Part shown: piece by piece, positions 12,534-23,180 of the stretch
How the letters are laid out: each line of letters starts with the position of its first letter
Position numbering within the stretch: position 1 is the stretch's first letter
Assembly: GCA_015179045.1 (NCBI GenBank)
Contig: WHUZ01000053.1
Coordinates: 372,001-436,000, forward strand
DNA: 64,000 nucleotides
Direction of reading: 5' to 3'
DNA from: Kalaharituber pfeilii
Lineage: Eukaryota; Ascomycota; Pezizomycetes; Pezizales; Pezizaceae
Made by a program: the position numbers and the translations under genes
Notes under the pieces: generated by a model
The model's database searches: none
Told to the model about the DNA's origin: nothing
What the model saw: the letters and a program-made list of their open reading frames with translations, nothing else

Positions 12534-15500
12534 ATGTCTTCCTCGATGTTGCAGACTCGGTCCCCTTCGAAGCTGAGAAATCTTGTATCCACGGCTTCAA
12601 CTTTCACCTTGAAGGATCCCGCAAATGCTAAGGCTTCAACTGAATCTCAAGCTACTAAGCAACATAACCGCACAAGGGGACATCGCACTCGACCGATTAC
12701 AGGGCAAACCTCAGAAAAGCCAGCCCGAAACCAGAATCTCATTAATAGTGCAAGTGAATCTGGAGCAAATAAGCCCCAGAAACAGTTTGAAGCGAACTAC
12801 GACCTGATTCATGCACTGACGTCCTCACTCAATAAACATCTCAAAAGGCAAGATGTGATCGACGATAAGTCAAAAGAGCTGACGATCAAATGCCTGGATG
12901 AGATTATCCGGATTTGTGCAATTTGTCTCAAGAGGGAGGCAAAATTGAAAGATGCCACATCTATGTCCTTGAGCGGTGTTTCATTTGAAAATAGTGCTAT
13001 ACGTCTTGAAACTGCGTACATCTCAGATCGTGTACCGGCAGACAAGATAACTAAGCAGTCAACCAAAGCTATAAACGAACACTCGAGCTTGTCTCTAGCT
13101 TCAAGCTCAAAGGAAACAAAATCACAGAATGTAGCTCAGGAAGCCTGTTGCGAAACCAGAGCAGAAGATGGAGGTCCTGTTGACTTAAGGTCAAAAAAAT
13201 TATGTGGGAAAATAGTACTCTGCCCCGCTACTCCTTCACCTGTGGGGACCGGGCTGAATACATGGTTTGAGGGCTTAAACGACCAAAAACTAACAGCACC
13301 CGAAAGGAATCGGCAAAATGAAACTTCGGCAACCTTAAGACCAACATTATCCGACCTCCAAGCGTCGGCTACACAAGACTCAACAAGCAATCTCAAGGTA
13401 TTTTTGGCCAACGTGTTACACAGCGTATATTTATATAATGCTACTGTATATAAGTATTTGAAGGCGCACGGAATTTCCAAACTGACAAGTTCGCAGGAGT
13501 TTGAGTATGAGCGCCCAGTTCCTAAAGCTCGACACGAGTCTCGATATACATCAGCTACCAACACAAATTCTCATTATTCCACAGTAATGCAACTGCAACA
13601 GTCCATGCCCCTACCCCTTCCTTCTATTACGGGCATAGAACGCCAGGATGCTCTTGTCATTCATCGTGATAATCACGGGGGTGATAGCTCGATCCTACCA
13701 CGGAAAGCATTGCATGTGTGGGAGGCAAAATCGCTTTCGACGAACATCGATCTTTACAAACCAGAGGTGATGCACTTTCCAGACAAAAAGCAGTTTCCTT
13801 TCTGGAGTTCACCTGTATATTTTTCTCGGAACACCTTGGGCCAGCCAAAGGGCATTACTAGTGTTTGGAGACATCTCTCGGTCCTAAATTCCGAAGAACT
13901 ATTCCACTGGTATCAAGTTTTTGAGGACGTTTTGGAAATGACACTTTCATGTCTGAGCAAAGAGCGCGAAGGGGTCCGAGATTCCGGCGAGGTTGATTCA
14001 GAGATTTGGCTCTCACGCAGTGATGCTTCGTTAAGCAGTGTAGAAGACTCTTATTACTGGAAAAATATCTCGTTTTCCGCCAGTTGCTTCATCAAAACCA
14101 TGAGGAGTTGCTACCTGCAGCGCTATGGAGAACCCCGATTCCTACGTGACGAGAGGGAGCTAATTCAATTTCTGAACACGAGGGATACAATTTGCTCAAT
14201 GGTTTCTGAGCCTCTTGAAATAGATGTGAGATTGAGGGATGGGAGCAATGCTCCAGCATATCAAAGTTCCGTTGGTATTAGCAGTACCGATGAGACTTTA
14301 GACATCCGCCGTTTCACAGTCCATCTTACAATCAACTCTAGCGCCCTAGGTGCCAAAATTGGAGAACAGTATAAAGTCAAGCCGAAGCTATGGGATCCTC
14401 ACCACACGTACTCAGAGATTGAGGAGCATACCACTTACACGTTGAACCCTCAGATTCCATGGCTCAAGTGGAACCCGGATAGAAAAGCGTTCATGGGGAC
14501 CGTCCCCTCAGATATACGAAATTACGAGCACTTGACTTCTGAGGTTTGGGCTCTAGATGATGTTGATCATTGGTGTAAAGGCGGTTTCCGTGTTAGGATA
14601 CAGGCTGTCAATCATGTTACTCTACCTCAAGGTGTGAGGTATATGCGTACCATTAAAGGCCAGTTCTGCGTGATACTCTCTGATGTTCAAGCATTCCGAG
14701 AAGTGCCAAAAGAGGCCGCAGATACCATGGATCCGGATAATGATGAGGGAAAAGATTACCAGGGGCCTTGCTCTCGAAAAATTTGGGACAATGATGAATC
14801 CGATGCAAATGGCGTCAACAATGCTTCTAAGGAAAGACAGTCTAATAATATTGATAGGTGCTCCCTAGAAAACAATGATAGAATGGATGTTTCAGATGAG
14901 GAGAGGAAAGTTGAAAGAAGTGGTGTATGTAGGGATGTGAAAAAGAAACCTACGACTACTAATATTAGAGCTCTTACGACTCCATTAAGGACACAAGACG
15001 ACGAACCGCCAACTGACATGTTGCCATCTGAACAACATGGAATTATGGACGGCCTTCAGTCCACTTTGCAAATGAGCCAAAGTGAAGTTGGGCCCAAGTA
15101 TCCATCTTGGACTCGTCAGCGTCCATACATTGAGAAGCAAGTTACCAACAGAGGTATGAGGATGATGGGACTATTCGGATCACAAAAGGGTGATGAGAGC
15201 GAATCTAGCGAAACAGAACTTTCTGATGGAGAAAGTCAGTACCTAAAACATATACCGTTCGTGAAAGCATACAGAAAGGGCGCGCAGCCTGCCATGAAGC
15301 CAGTCGAAGGTGGTTCCGGCCTTAATATTCCAGAGGCCAGAAAGCAGGCTTTGAGCGGTACCAAAAAAACATCAACACCCGTACTTACTCCAGTGAAGCC
15401 AGATTACAATGCTATGAATGTACTCAAAAAAGACTTTGTCAAAGCGGCCGAGACAACAAGGCAGAAGATGGACTACCCTTTAGACGAGGAATCTCGGCAG

Positions 15501-15983
15501 AACAAGCTTCAAAATAAAATCGACAGCTTTCAAGTCCATAATTCTTACTCTGAGACCCCCTACCATCTGTCGCAGCCAGCGTCGCCTACCTGGTCTATGC
15601 AGAGGCATTTTACACCTGTCACTACAACCATGAGAGTGAAAGACAGCGTGGCGAGAAATCTTGAAGCCACTAGGCCCAGTATTGACTGTGTGAGTCCACG
15701 ACTGAGCTCAGTGAGGGATTTACAACTTTCAATACACTATGCAGGAACGTCAGAGCAGGGATATCAAGATATCTGTGTTGTTGAGAGTGAGCTTGTGCAT
15801 CGGAAGAAGGGGAAGGGAGGAGGCACAAGTTCAGTTAGAAAATGTAAGTACTTTGCAAATTGCCGGGAACTGGGCCAAGAAGATAAACGTCAAGTAGATA
15901 AAGCTGACTACCACATCAGGAATCGGCAATCGTTAGTAGGTGCTACTAAATGGTCGCTATTGATGGCAAATGGATTTCAATAG
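12534..15983 (+). CDS. Large single-exon protein of unknown function (1,149 aa)
   Basis: An uninterrupted ORF with ATG at 12534 and a TATA box about 80 bases upstream. I do not recognise it. The N-terminal 130 residues are basic and polar. A short helical segment with three Cys (CLDEIIRICAICLKREAKLK) lies at about 122-141. The middle (about 390-740) looks globular, with many Trp/Tyr/His residues (for example HWYQVFEDVLEMTLSCL and EVWALDDVDHWCKGGFRVRIQ). The last 400 residues are charged and Ser-rich, typical of disorder, with SESSETELSDGESQ. No transmembrane segment, signal peptide or catalytic signature is evident. Codon use is ordinary and the frame is clean over 3.4 kb, which argues for a real gene under selection. 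It could be lineage-specific. Confidence 0.75.
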   Translation: MSSSMLQTRSPSKLRNLVSTASTFTLKDPANAKASTESQATKQHNRTRGHRTRPITGQTSEKPARNQNLINSASESGANKPQKQFEANYDLIHALTSSLNKHLKRQDVIDDKSKELTIKCLDEIIRICAICLKREAKLKDATSMSLSGVSFENSAIRLETAYISDRVPADKITKQSTKAINEHSSLSLASSSKETKSQNVAQEACCETRAEDGGPVDLRSKKLCGKIVLCPATPSPVGTGLNTWFEGLNDQKLTAPERNRQNETSATLRPTLSDLQASATQDSTSNLKVFLANVLHSVYLYNATVYKYLKAHGISKLTSSQEFEYERPVPKARHESRYTSATNTNSHYSTVMQLQQSMPLPLPSITGIERQDALVIHRDNHGGDSSILPRKALHVWEAKSLSTNIDLYKPEVMHFPDKKQFPFWSSPVYFSRNTLGQPKGITSVWRHLSVLNSEELFHWYQVFEDVLEMTLSCLSKEREGVRDSGEVDSEIWLSRSDASLSSVEDSYYWKNISFSASCFIKTMRSCYLQRYGEPRFLRDERELIQFLNTRDTICSMVSEPLEIDVRLRDGSNAPAYQSSVGISSTDETLDIRRFTVHLTINSSALGAKIGEQYKVKPKLWDPHHTYSEIEEHTTYTLNPQIPWLKWNPDRKAFMGTVPSDIRNYEHLTSEVWALDDVDHWCKGGFRVRIQAVNHVTLPQGVRYMRTIKGQFCVILSDVQAFREVPKEAADTMDPDNDEGKDYQGPCSRKIWDNDESDANGVNNASKERQSNNIDRCSLENNDRMDVSDEERKVERSGVCRDVKKKPTTTNIRALTTPLRTQDDEPPTDMLPSEQHGIMDGLQSTLQMSQSEVGPKYPSWTRQRPYIEKQVTNRGMRMMGLFGSQKGDESESSETELSDGESQYLKHIPFVKAYRKGAQPAMKPVEGGSGLNIPEARKQALSGTKKTSTPVLTPVKPDYNAMNVLKKDFVKAAETTRQKMDYPLDEESRQNKLQNKIDSFQVHNSYSETPYHLSQPASPTWSMQRHFTPVTTTMRVKDSVARNLEATRPSIDCVSPRLSSVRDLQLSIHYAGTSEQGYQDICVVESELVHRKKGKGGGTSSVRKCKYFANCRELGQEDKRQVDKADYHIRNRQSLVGATKWSLLMANGFQ

Positions 15984-17651
15984 AGTGAGAATTTTGTGTG
16001 CATGCAAAGCACGATGCAAGGTTACAGGTATAGCCTGACACTTCAAATGAATATGGAGAAACGAGAGAGGGTTTGGGAATACTGCCACCCAGAGATATGC
16101 TCTCGTATCTGTCTTCGTTTGTCTTGTGGTTTTGTTTATTTTTCAGTTGATTAATTACAATGAGGTGTTGATACGTTTCTTCGACGGCATTATTATATTT
16201 TACGTGTTGAGCAAAGTTTGTCATGGGGTGCTAGAAGAAAATCGTGAAAAAGTAACTCAGTACATAGAATTTTCTTAGGGGATCCTTTGAGACGAACTTT
16301 TTGTAGCTTTGATCCCACCTCGTAGTGTCTTGCTTATGGTCTCTCTAGTAGCAGGTAATACGTAAGCCTCCCGTCCGCTCCTTCTTCACAGTCATTGTGC
16401 GAACCAAATAAATAGCTTGAGGCAAGAAGCGTTCGGATCGAAAGCTTTGAGTCCTTTCAGTCGTTTTCTTTATCTTTACAACCAATATGATGAATCACTG
16501 TCTGCTCCATCCACGCACTCACATACACCACGCACTAGCCAGAATCTTTTGGAAGTTTATCACCTATATCGTCAGCTTTGGGCAAAACTCTGGCATTGAT
16601 AATTGCTGAAAGGTACGAACTGAAGCGCGCGTGCAAGACACAAGCTGACATCGTTGTCATGTTCAACTGTTTTCGCTGCACGTGTTGTCATCTTCAGCTC
16701 TTTTCATGAAGGTGAGAAGCTGACGTCAGCCTCACATCTTGCCTCATAGCTACTTTGGCAATCTCATGCTCGTGACAGCGTCATGGTTGACACCATCTCC
16801 CTCCTATCTATAAATAGACATATTCTTCTGTTATGTTCGGTATCAATCAGTCAATAAGTTTTCTATTGCTCGACTACCATCTCATTTTAGAATAGTACCA
16901 TATCTTTGTGCTTTCCAGCTCTATACAGAAAATGTGGGCGTTATCGTACAGTACCGGGCAATAATTCCCCCCCCCTGGCAAATTTCAACAGCAAGCTCAT
17001 CCATTTTTAAATGGAAGCTCCGGGTCACTGTTTCACCAGTCATGGACATGACTGGACCATGGCCAGAGCAACTCTATCTAGCTGCCTGAATTGACTATGG
17101 TGGTGTTCATCAAGAAGGGACCCCTGTCGACCAAAATTATTGACTTCAACGAGAAATTATATTTCATTACCTGACCACATCTGATTGAAATTTAAAACCC
17201 GTAGATATGTACTATTTCGTCTGCTCTACAACTCTTCGGAGTCCAAATTAAAAAATAAAAATGTGGTATTGAGAAATATAAGATCAAAAATTTAATACTT
17301 TATATGGGAAGCCCCTAACGAGTTACATGCCAAGACAGCCAAAATTACGGAATTGGTACTAGTGTAGAATGAAAAATTACTATATATAGAAATGATCTAC
17401 CTACTTAACTCTTCTATGACTCTTATATACACGTTGTGTAAGTAACTGAAGTTGTAGAAAAATGTAGAACTGCTAGGTGACGCTGATAATTTTGCCCAGT
17501 AACCATCTCTTTTTTACTTTTCAACTTCTTTTGTAGTACCTTAATTCCTGCTAAAATCGCCTCTGCTCCCATTTCCTCCTCAGTAGAGGATCATTAGCTG
17601 TTAGACTTGGCGCTGCCTCTGAATTTAATGGAGTAGGAGTGAAGTAAGCTG
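15984..17651. other. Intergenic spacer
   Basis: About 1.7 kb of AT-rich sequence with no supported gene, RNA or mobile-element ends. A TATAAAT motif near 16810 is followed only by non-coding sequence. Confidence 0.45.
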
Positions 17652-18283
17652 TCAACGGTCGACATCCGGTAGCTGAGTTTCGTAAATCTTGTTGAGCTTT
17701 TTTATGCCGCCATACTGTCTGGCGAGACACCTGAACTCCACACTGATATTTGAACTTACTGTAATAGTGGAGAAGTCTACATTCATTGTATTCTTCATCA
17801 GCTCATTATAAACATCCACCGCCATACTCAAGTCCTGAATATCCTGCTCATGTTCCTCCTGCTCCTCCTCTGATTCCCACTCAGACTCATCTACTAAAGA
17901 CTCTTCACTCTCGGTATATACAAGCGGTCCGGAGATATCCACATGCATCTCTGCTGTAACCGGCTCGACAGTATTTACTTCCACTCCATATATAACTGCT
18001 CTCCTTTTCGCCTTGCTGGCAGCAGCTTGAGAAGCAAGCAAGCAAGCATTTCTTTTCCTGCTCAGACGGCCTATTTTACCTATCACTACATTAGTATATG
18101 TATTTTTTAAAGCTAAAAGGTGCTATAGATCAGCGTATACTTACTCTCAGGAACCTCACTCAAGTTATCCGATGTCAAAAGGCAGTTTTGCTGTAGAGAT
18201 TCTCTGTGTGCGGCGGTGCTGAATTGTGAAAGAGAAATTGCAAGAGGGGGGTCAGAACGCAGGGGCCAGGTATTTTTAGTGTA
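17652..18283 (-). CDS. Unknown acidic protein, two exons visible, 5' end not found
   Basis: Exon 2 (18079-17652) encodes about 142 residues. It begins KIGRLSRKRNACLLASQAAA, continues with an acidic stretch (SEESLVDESEWESEEEQEEH) and ends YGGIKKLNKIYETQLPDVDR. Upstream, a GTAAGT donor at 18144 and an AG acceptor at 18080 remove a 65-nt intron in frame and add TAAHRESLQQNCLLTSDNLS as the tail of an open frame that runs back to 18283 without an ATG. The start must therefore lie in a further exon, or the gene is truncated. The basic-then-acidic layout recalls N-terminal regions of transposon-encoded proteins, but I cannot assign a family. Confidence 0.45.
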
Positions 18284-19376
18284 TTAGTCAGCAAGCAAGC
18301 CAGTGTTACACCTGGTCCCTTCTTGATGAATACCACCATAGCCCGTCCCAGGTTACGTCACTTCCTGAATGGACGTCGCTTGCGAATTTCTAGGATATAC
18401 CTACTAGTAGTTCAAGAGAACATGCAGATCCTCCGCTCATGATAACACTGCTATCTTCTTGTCAACCACAACTTCCAGAAGGCATAGGCCTTGGAAGCCC
18501 AGAGCGGCAGCTCAGATCCACTTTCGGAACCAGTGGGTCCGGCATCCTATTAAATAAAAAAAAAGGTTCAGCACTGGGATGAAGCCTGGATTATGACGGA
18601 GAACACATTTTCGTTACTTACTTACTTTACTTTTATACTTACCTAGGACAACAAAACCGCTCATATGTTTTCAATCTCACACTCATGTGGAGAAGTTTTG
18701 CTAGTTTTGTTTCATAATTTCAAGGTCCTACAAAATGGGATCATCAGTATAGGCCAAGCAGTTACGTGCCGTGGTTGCACTTTGAATGGTGGCAGCTTTT
18801 GGCCATTTTTGTATTACAGGTCGCGGATGCGAAGTCATATACATGGCCTACATAATAACCATCCTCGTGTCAGTGGTAAGCCCAGTGTCAACAATTTATT
18901 AGTTGCTTCACCTTACCGCGTAGTCTCGAACTCAAACTGCGTAGATAGTTCGGTAGAGTTAATAACTGCGGCATTGAGCAGGAGATGTCCCTAATTATTA
19001 TTATTATTATTTTTTTTTTTAATTTTTAAGAAATCGTTCAATCATCTGGCTTTGAACCAACACATGTTTCATGTTGGCTGGCTACGATAGAATGAAGTTT
19101 CTCAACTTGATACGGGAGGCTTTTGCAACGGCGCTGTGGAGAAGCTCACGTCTTAGTTATTGCCCATTGTAAGTACATCATACTGATGCCATGCATGGCG
19201 AACGGCAATTGAGGGTAACGGTTCGTTACGATACCTGAAAGGCAATTAACCACTAAAAATTAAATCGATCTATTGCATCATCTTGCGATCCCGTACACCC
19301 CCTGAGAAACCGGCGCAGGGTATATATATGCCGTGTATATCCTTCTGGCTGCCGAGACCAATTGTCCAGTTGCATT
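18284..19376. other. Intergenic spacer
   Basis: No supported gene. Contains a small (ATT)n/T-rich patch near 18995-19020 and the target flank of the LINE insertion that follows. Confidence 0.4.
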
Positions 19377-19390
19377 GACGCATCTGGATC
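19377..19390. repeat. Target-site duplication, left copy (14 bp)
   Basis: GACGCATCTGGATC, identical to 20570-20583 on the other side of the LINE fragment. Confidence 0.9.
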
Positions 19391-20569
19391 GTTTTTTTTT
19401 TTTCTTTTGGTCACGTAACCACGCATACAGGCTACAAGCCTATGGCAGGGACCCATATACCCGGGCCAGGTTGAAGCAACAACCTATCTATCCTACGTAC
19501 ACAATTGGGTATCCAGTGTACCCTCCGACCTTCGGCTAGCCCATATCGAGGCCGGCGAACCATACCTCGACCGGGTTGCTCTCAACTCCCTCCTGTCTCC
19601 ACCCTTTCTCCTCCAAGTCTTCCCAGCACTGCCAGGTGACTTGCGCCCCATCTTTATCCTTCTTCTGTGGCCGCTCCAGCTCAGTGCACTTGAACACCAC
19701 ATGCTCAGCACTCCATGCCTCTCAATTGCTGATCTCCCTCCTCCACATAGCTCCGCCCTTCCCAGTCCGCCGCCAGGTGTAATTTGTAAGTGCTCTCCGG
19801 CCTCACTTCACAAACTTACCCTTCCCAAACCCAGCTCGCTCCCTCTCCTCCTTTCTCTTTCGAACTAACTTCTGGTGCAGCCCGCCCTCAGTGGCCTGCC
19901 CTCGTACCTCATGCACTTGCCCCCCTCTTTGGCCCTCCTATCTGCCTTCTCATTACCCTCTATCCCCACATGGGCCTTGACCCATGCAAACTTCACTGCA
20001 CCAGCATTCCTCAGCCTACGCTGCCTTTCCGCCATGAGCTCTACCACCCTTGCCAGTTTTTCCTGCTCTCTTGACTGCACTGATAGCTGCTTGAGACTCT
20101 GCAGCAGCAGCCCCTTCGCCCTGCTATCGACAGCTTCAAGGGCCCCTCTCATACCTGCGACTTCACAATCCCACACAGTGGCTTTGGCGCCAACCCACCG
20201 GGACCCTTCTGACTCCCCTGCCACCAGTGACCACCTGCTTCCAGCACCATCCACCTCCAACCCCTCCTTCGTCACTGCGACTTCCATCTGTGAATATGGC
20301 TACAGAGTCGCCTTTGGCCTTGCTGATAGCCTTTTATCACTTGGCTGGGGTATCCTCCTTGCCCAGCTTAAGGTCGATGGCCTCAATCTCTGCCCCAAAT
20401 GGTCGGACATCTCGCCCACATGACACCCTCTCCACCTCATCAACCTCATCAACCTCAAGGGTACTGGCAATCCTTCCAGCTACTGACTCGAAACCATCCT
20501 TTTCTCCACGGCTCGTCCTAGGCTGAAGTCTCTCCAGTCTCTCCCCTTCTCCCCTTCTCGGTCTGGGTC
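19391..20569 (-). mobile_element. 5'-truncated Tad1-like LINE with RNase H and C-terminal coding remnants
   Basis: A 1,179-bp insertion bounded by a perfect 14-bp duplication. Its poly(A) tail appears as a T run at 19391 and its 5' truncation point is at 20569. Read on the minus strand it encodes an RNase H domain: DSVAIFTDGSRSDEGG carries the first catalytic Asp, CEVAGMRGAL the Glu, and WVKAHVGIEGNEKADRRAKE the last Asp. A frameshift separates the TDGS part from the CEVAG part (clean frame 20287-19865). A further C-terminal segment contains EHVVFKCTELERPQKK and KGWRQEGVESNPVEVWFAGL before a stop. The 3' UTR ends in a hairpin (CCCTGCCATAGGCTTGTAGC...) followed by GGTTACGTGA and the A tail. 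The copy is dead but its ends are intact. Confidence 0.88.
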
Positions 20570-20583
20570 GACGCATCTGGATC
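20570..20583. repeat. Target-site duplication, right copy (14 bp)
   Basis: GACGCATCTGGATC, identical to 19377-19390; marks the 5' truncation point of the LINE. Confidence 0.9.
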
Positions 20584-20607
20584 AAGATTTAGCGTCAACT
20601 AGGGAAC

Positions 20608-20682
20608 CTTTTTTTTTTTTTTTTTTTTATATATATATATATATATCATTACTCGCATGCCGCCCTTCAGGCTATGGCGAGA
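20608..20682 (-). mobile_element. Hairpin retroposon stub, type A
   Basis: A 75-bp insertion between CAACTAGGGAAC (20596-20607) and CAACTAGTGAAC (20683-20694), a 12-bp duplication with one mismatch. On the minus strand it reads TCTCGCCATAGCC, a short loop, GGGCGGCATGCGAG, TAATGATAT, then (AT)n and a poly(A) tail. The hairpin pairs CTCGC with GCGAG and GCC with GGC. It has no coding capacity. Confidence 0.85.
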
Positions 20683-20694
20683 CAACTAGTGAAC

Positions 20695-21169
20695 GTTAAC
20701 GTGTATGTGCGATCTGGCCAGGGCCATCTTGACCGCTCATCTTGGCCAGCTCATCATGACCGCCGGCGTCAAGTCGATATTGATCTCGAATAGCCCTTGC
20801 ACGCCCATGCAAGCCCGGCCCAGCCAGTTTCACAAACTTAATCATTTCCATTGAGCTCGACTCACGATTGTCGGCCTACCTATTTGTCAGTGCTAGCTGC
20901 TAATTTTGCCGGATCTAAGCGGTCTGCCCGTGCTGGGAGGCCTTAGAGCAGAAGGGGTGGAAGCAGGAGGAGGTGGAGGGAGACCCGGTCGAGTATTGGT
21001 TTGCCTGCCTCGATCCGGGGTAGCTGGGGGAACGCTGGGCGCTCAAGGCGTGCACGTAGAGTTTGTAGTCGGTAGCTGCTAACCTGACCCTTCTTGCCTT
21101 GATTTCCTACACACCATGAATCTTCGCTAATAAGAGCACATGATGATTATGAACGTGAAGGGGCAGCGC
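20695..21169. other. Spacer between retroposon stubs
   Basis: No supported gene. Contains a short direct repeat (CATCTTGACCGCTCATCTTG / CATCATGACCGC) near 20728-20765. Confidence 0.4.
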
Positions 21170-21183
21170 GAAATACAGAATGC

Positions 21184-21254
21184 GACCCTGCCATGGCTTG
21201 GCGCTGCAAGCGGGGTTATGTGATTTTTTTAAAAAAAAAAAAAAAAAAAAAATA
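21184..21254 (+). mobile_element. Hairpin retroposon stub, type B
   Basis: A 71-bp insertion between perfect 14-bp duplications GAAATACAGAATGC (21170-21183 and 21255-21268). It begins ACCCTGCCATGG, has the hairpin closed by GCGGGG, then TTATGTGAT and a tail of T7 followed by A21. The 3' motif GGTTAYGTGA is shared with the LINE at 19391-20569. Confidence 0.88.
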
Positions 21255-21327
21255 GAAATACAGAATGCACCTCTCGATAGAAGATTTTCGCAGTGACACC
21301 AGACCAGAGTTGTTCGCATGTTCTGAA

Positions 21328-21329
<2 letters not shown>

Positions 21330-21363
<34 letters not shown>

Positions 21364-21391
21364 CACATTACCCCGCGTGCAGCTGGCAGGG
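21330..21391 (-). mobile_element. Hairpin retroposon stub, type B
   Basis: A 62-bp insertion between perfect 15-bp duplications CGCATGTTCTGAATC (21315-21329 and 21392-21406). On the minus strand: CCCTGCCAGCTGCACGCGGGG, then TAATGTGA and a 34-nt A tail. It is the shortest hairpin of the set (about 28 nt of body) and lies 46 bp from the neighbouring stub's right duplication, in the opposite orientation. Confidence 0.9.
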
Positions 21392-21406
21392 CGCATGTTC
21401 TGAATC

Positions 21407-21991
21407 AAAAGTAGTCAAAAAAAGCGATTGACTTAGAACGGGCCCCCAACGTGAGGTATCACTGCAAAAGGGTATACGTTGCAGGCTAGACTGAGTGTAA
21501 GTAGTCGATTACTCCAGTTTTATATCTTTTCATATACTGCATTTTTAACGATATATAGAGGCATAAACTCAAGGATCTGCAATGCAAATTTGAATCTACT
21601 CCACACACACTCTGATACTCTGGCCAAAAGGCTGATACATCTAGCTATCATAGTCCATCAGCCGGTGTTGCCTCCTATTTACGAGGCCAAGAGAGGCATG
21701 CGATTAATGATATGAAAAAAGAGGCCAAGAGAGCCCTATATCTAAAACATGTGATGGGAATTTCCATTTTAACTCTTTCTCTGTAGACAGCCTGTATTAA
21801 GGGACCGCTCATGTCAGTGCAGCTGGAAGAAATGATATTGGACGGTCGACTCAATTATATCAATAATTTTTTCCCCCTTGCTGAATCTGGTGGTATTCTT
21901 AACGTTTCTCAGGATCTTGAGCATATTTTTCCTAAAGCATTACAGTAACTCTAACCTAACAAAGCCTACCTAAGCCTATTAATTCAGAGGG
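21407..21991. other. Intergenic spacer
   Basis: No supported gene; upstream region of the small gene that follows. A direct repeat of GAGGCCAAGAGAG occurs at 21682 and 21721. Confidence 0.4.
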
Positions 21992-22588
21992 ATGCAGCTA
22001 ATCAGGATATATACTTCTTTCGAATCCACTGAAACCAATCAGCACTGTCAGTCGTGTACTCCCGCAGTGCGACGGCATGAGACAGCAGAAGACACTCCAC
22101 GTCGCCGAAAAACGTTGAAAGTTGTAAATGTATTGTGGACAACATCATTGGTCCTTCAGCGACTACTTCAGAAGTCAGATGCAGAACGCCGACTTGAACA
22201 AGAATTTGAGGCCAAAAAGCAGGACGCACATAGGACCCTCTTGAGTAGGGCTTTCTCAACAGTTTACCACTCTGAGAGTATGGTGGACATTCTCTTGAGC
22301 GCCGAGGGGTTCAAAGAACCGTGGGTATGTGGTGATTATCCAGCTCCACGGGATGAAAATTCACAGAAGATGCAAACGAATTACATAAGAGTTGCTAATC
22401 TAGGTGAGTTGATGCCAGGGAGCGTCGTGAGAGAGATGGGAGAGAGGATACCTAGGACGTGGAGATTTGTCATGAGAAGGAAAGCTTATGAATGGAAATG
22501 GAAATATCTCTGGATACCAAGGGTGGATAGCGTGCAGAAGACGACGAGGGTTAAGAAAAGATTTGTGCTTGAGGAAGAGGAGAACTGA
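21992..22588 (+). CDS. Unknown protein, 198 aa
   Basis: A single ORF from ATG 21992. I do not recognise it. Residues 30-75 are basic and helical (ETAEDTPRRRKTLKVVNVLW, LQRLLQKSDAERRLEQEFEA), with coiled-coil-like spacing. The C-terminal third is aromatic and basic (RTWRFVMRRKAYEWKWKYLW), ending in an acidic LEEEEN. Amino-acid use is balanced and not low-complexity, which favours a real gene. There is no signal peptide or membrane segment. The start may be incorrect if a 5' exon exists, because the first 20 residues look less protein-like than the rest. Confidence 0.5.
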   Translation: MQLIRIYTSFESTETNQHCQSCTPAVRRHETAEDTPRRRKTLKVVNVLWTTSLVLQRLLQKSDAERRLEQEFEAKKQDAHRTLLSRAFSTVYHSESMVDILLSAEGFKEPWVCGDYPAPRDENSQKMQTNYIRVANLGELMPGSVVREMGERIPRTWRFVMRRKAYEWKWKYLWIPRVDSVQKTTRVKKRFVLEEEEN

Positions 22589-22667
22589 TCTTTCTAGCTG
22601 TGGTAGGGTTCTCTGGAGATTGGGACGAGTGGGCATTCTTGGACGGACACGCTGAACTTCAAGGATA

Positions 22668-22668
<1 letters not shown>

Positions 22669-22703
<35 letters not shown>

Positions 22704-22752
22704 AATTATTTCACGTAACCCCGCTTGCAGCTGTTCACCATGGCAGGGCGAG
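22669..22752 (-). mobile_element. (TTA)n microsatellite joined to a type B hairpin stub
   Basis: A run of about eleven TTA/ATT units (22669-22702) leads into TTTCACGTAACCCCGCTTGC, the hairpin, and CACCATGGCAGGGC, that is, a type B stub on the minus strand whose A tail has become (TAA)n. Flanks AAGGATATTTT and GAGGATTTTT are similar but do not prove a target duplication. Confidence 0.65.
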
Positions 22753-23070
22753 GATTTTTGGGTAAAGTGCACGTTGCGGATGCATATATGAACCTACTTG
22801 GAGTTAGCCAATTTTTGGTGCATCATGAACTCTGTATATGCGCATGACAAGGGAAAATGTACCAATTATGTCACAGGAGACTGGCCAGCCAGTCCCACGC
22901 GAGCCATGCTGGACGGTTTGCAACGATGTAACAAGTAGTAATCCCGAAGTACACACTTTCAGGATAACAATGCTGCTATGGCTTGAGGATTGTTAAGGAA
23001 ACATGAACTTTGAATGTTTGCAAGATAATACACTAAATCGCCAGTCTCAAGTGTATCACCCTTCTTCCTC
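22753..23070. other. Intergenic spacer
   Basis: No supported gene or repeat end in this 0.3-kb stretch. Confidence 0.4.
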
Positions 23071-23096
23071 TCTCGTGCAAAATTATTTGCACGAGA
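23071..23096. repeat. Perfect 11-bp inverted repeat with 4-base loop
   Basis: TCTCGTGCAAA, ATTA, TTTGCACGAGA. It lies about 85 bp past the stop codon of the following minus-strand gene, so it could act as an RNA hairpin in its 3' region. Its outer TCTCGTGC resembles the tip of the GTTCTCGTGCCC MITE family. Confidence 0.7.
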
Positions 23097-23180
23097 AATA
23101 AATCCCTTGGCCTCCTCCAAACAAGGTAATGAGATGCCGTCATTAAGATAAGCACTTATGTAAAGCTGACAAAAAACAGT

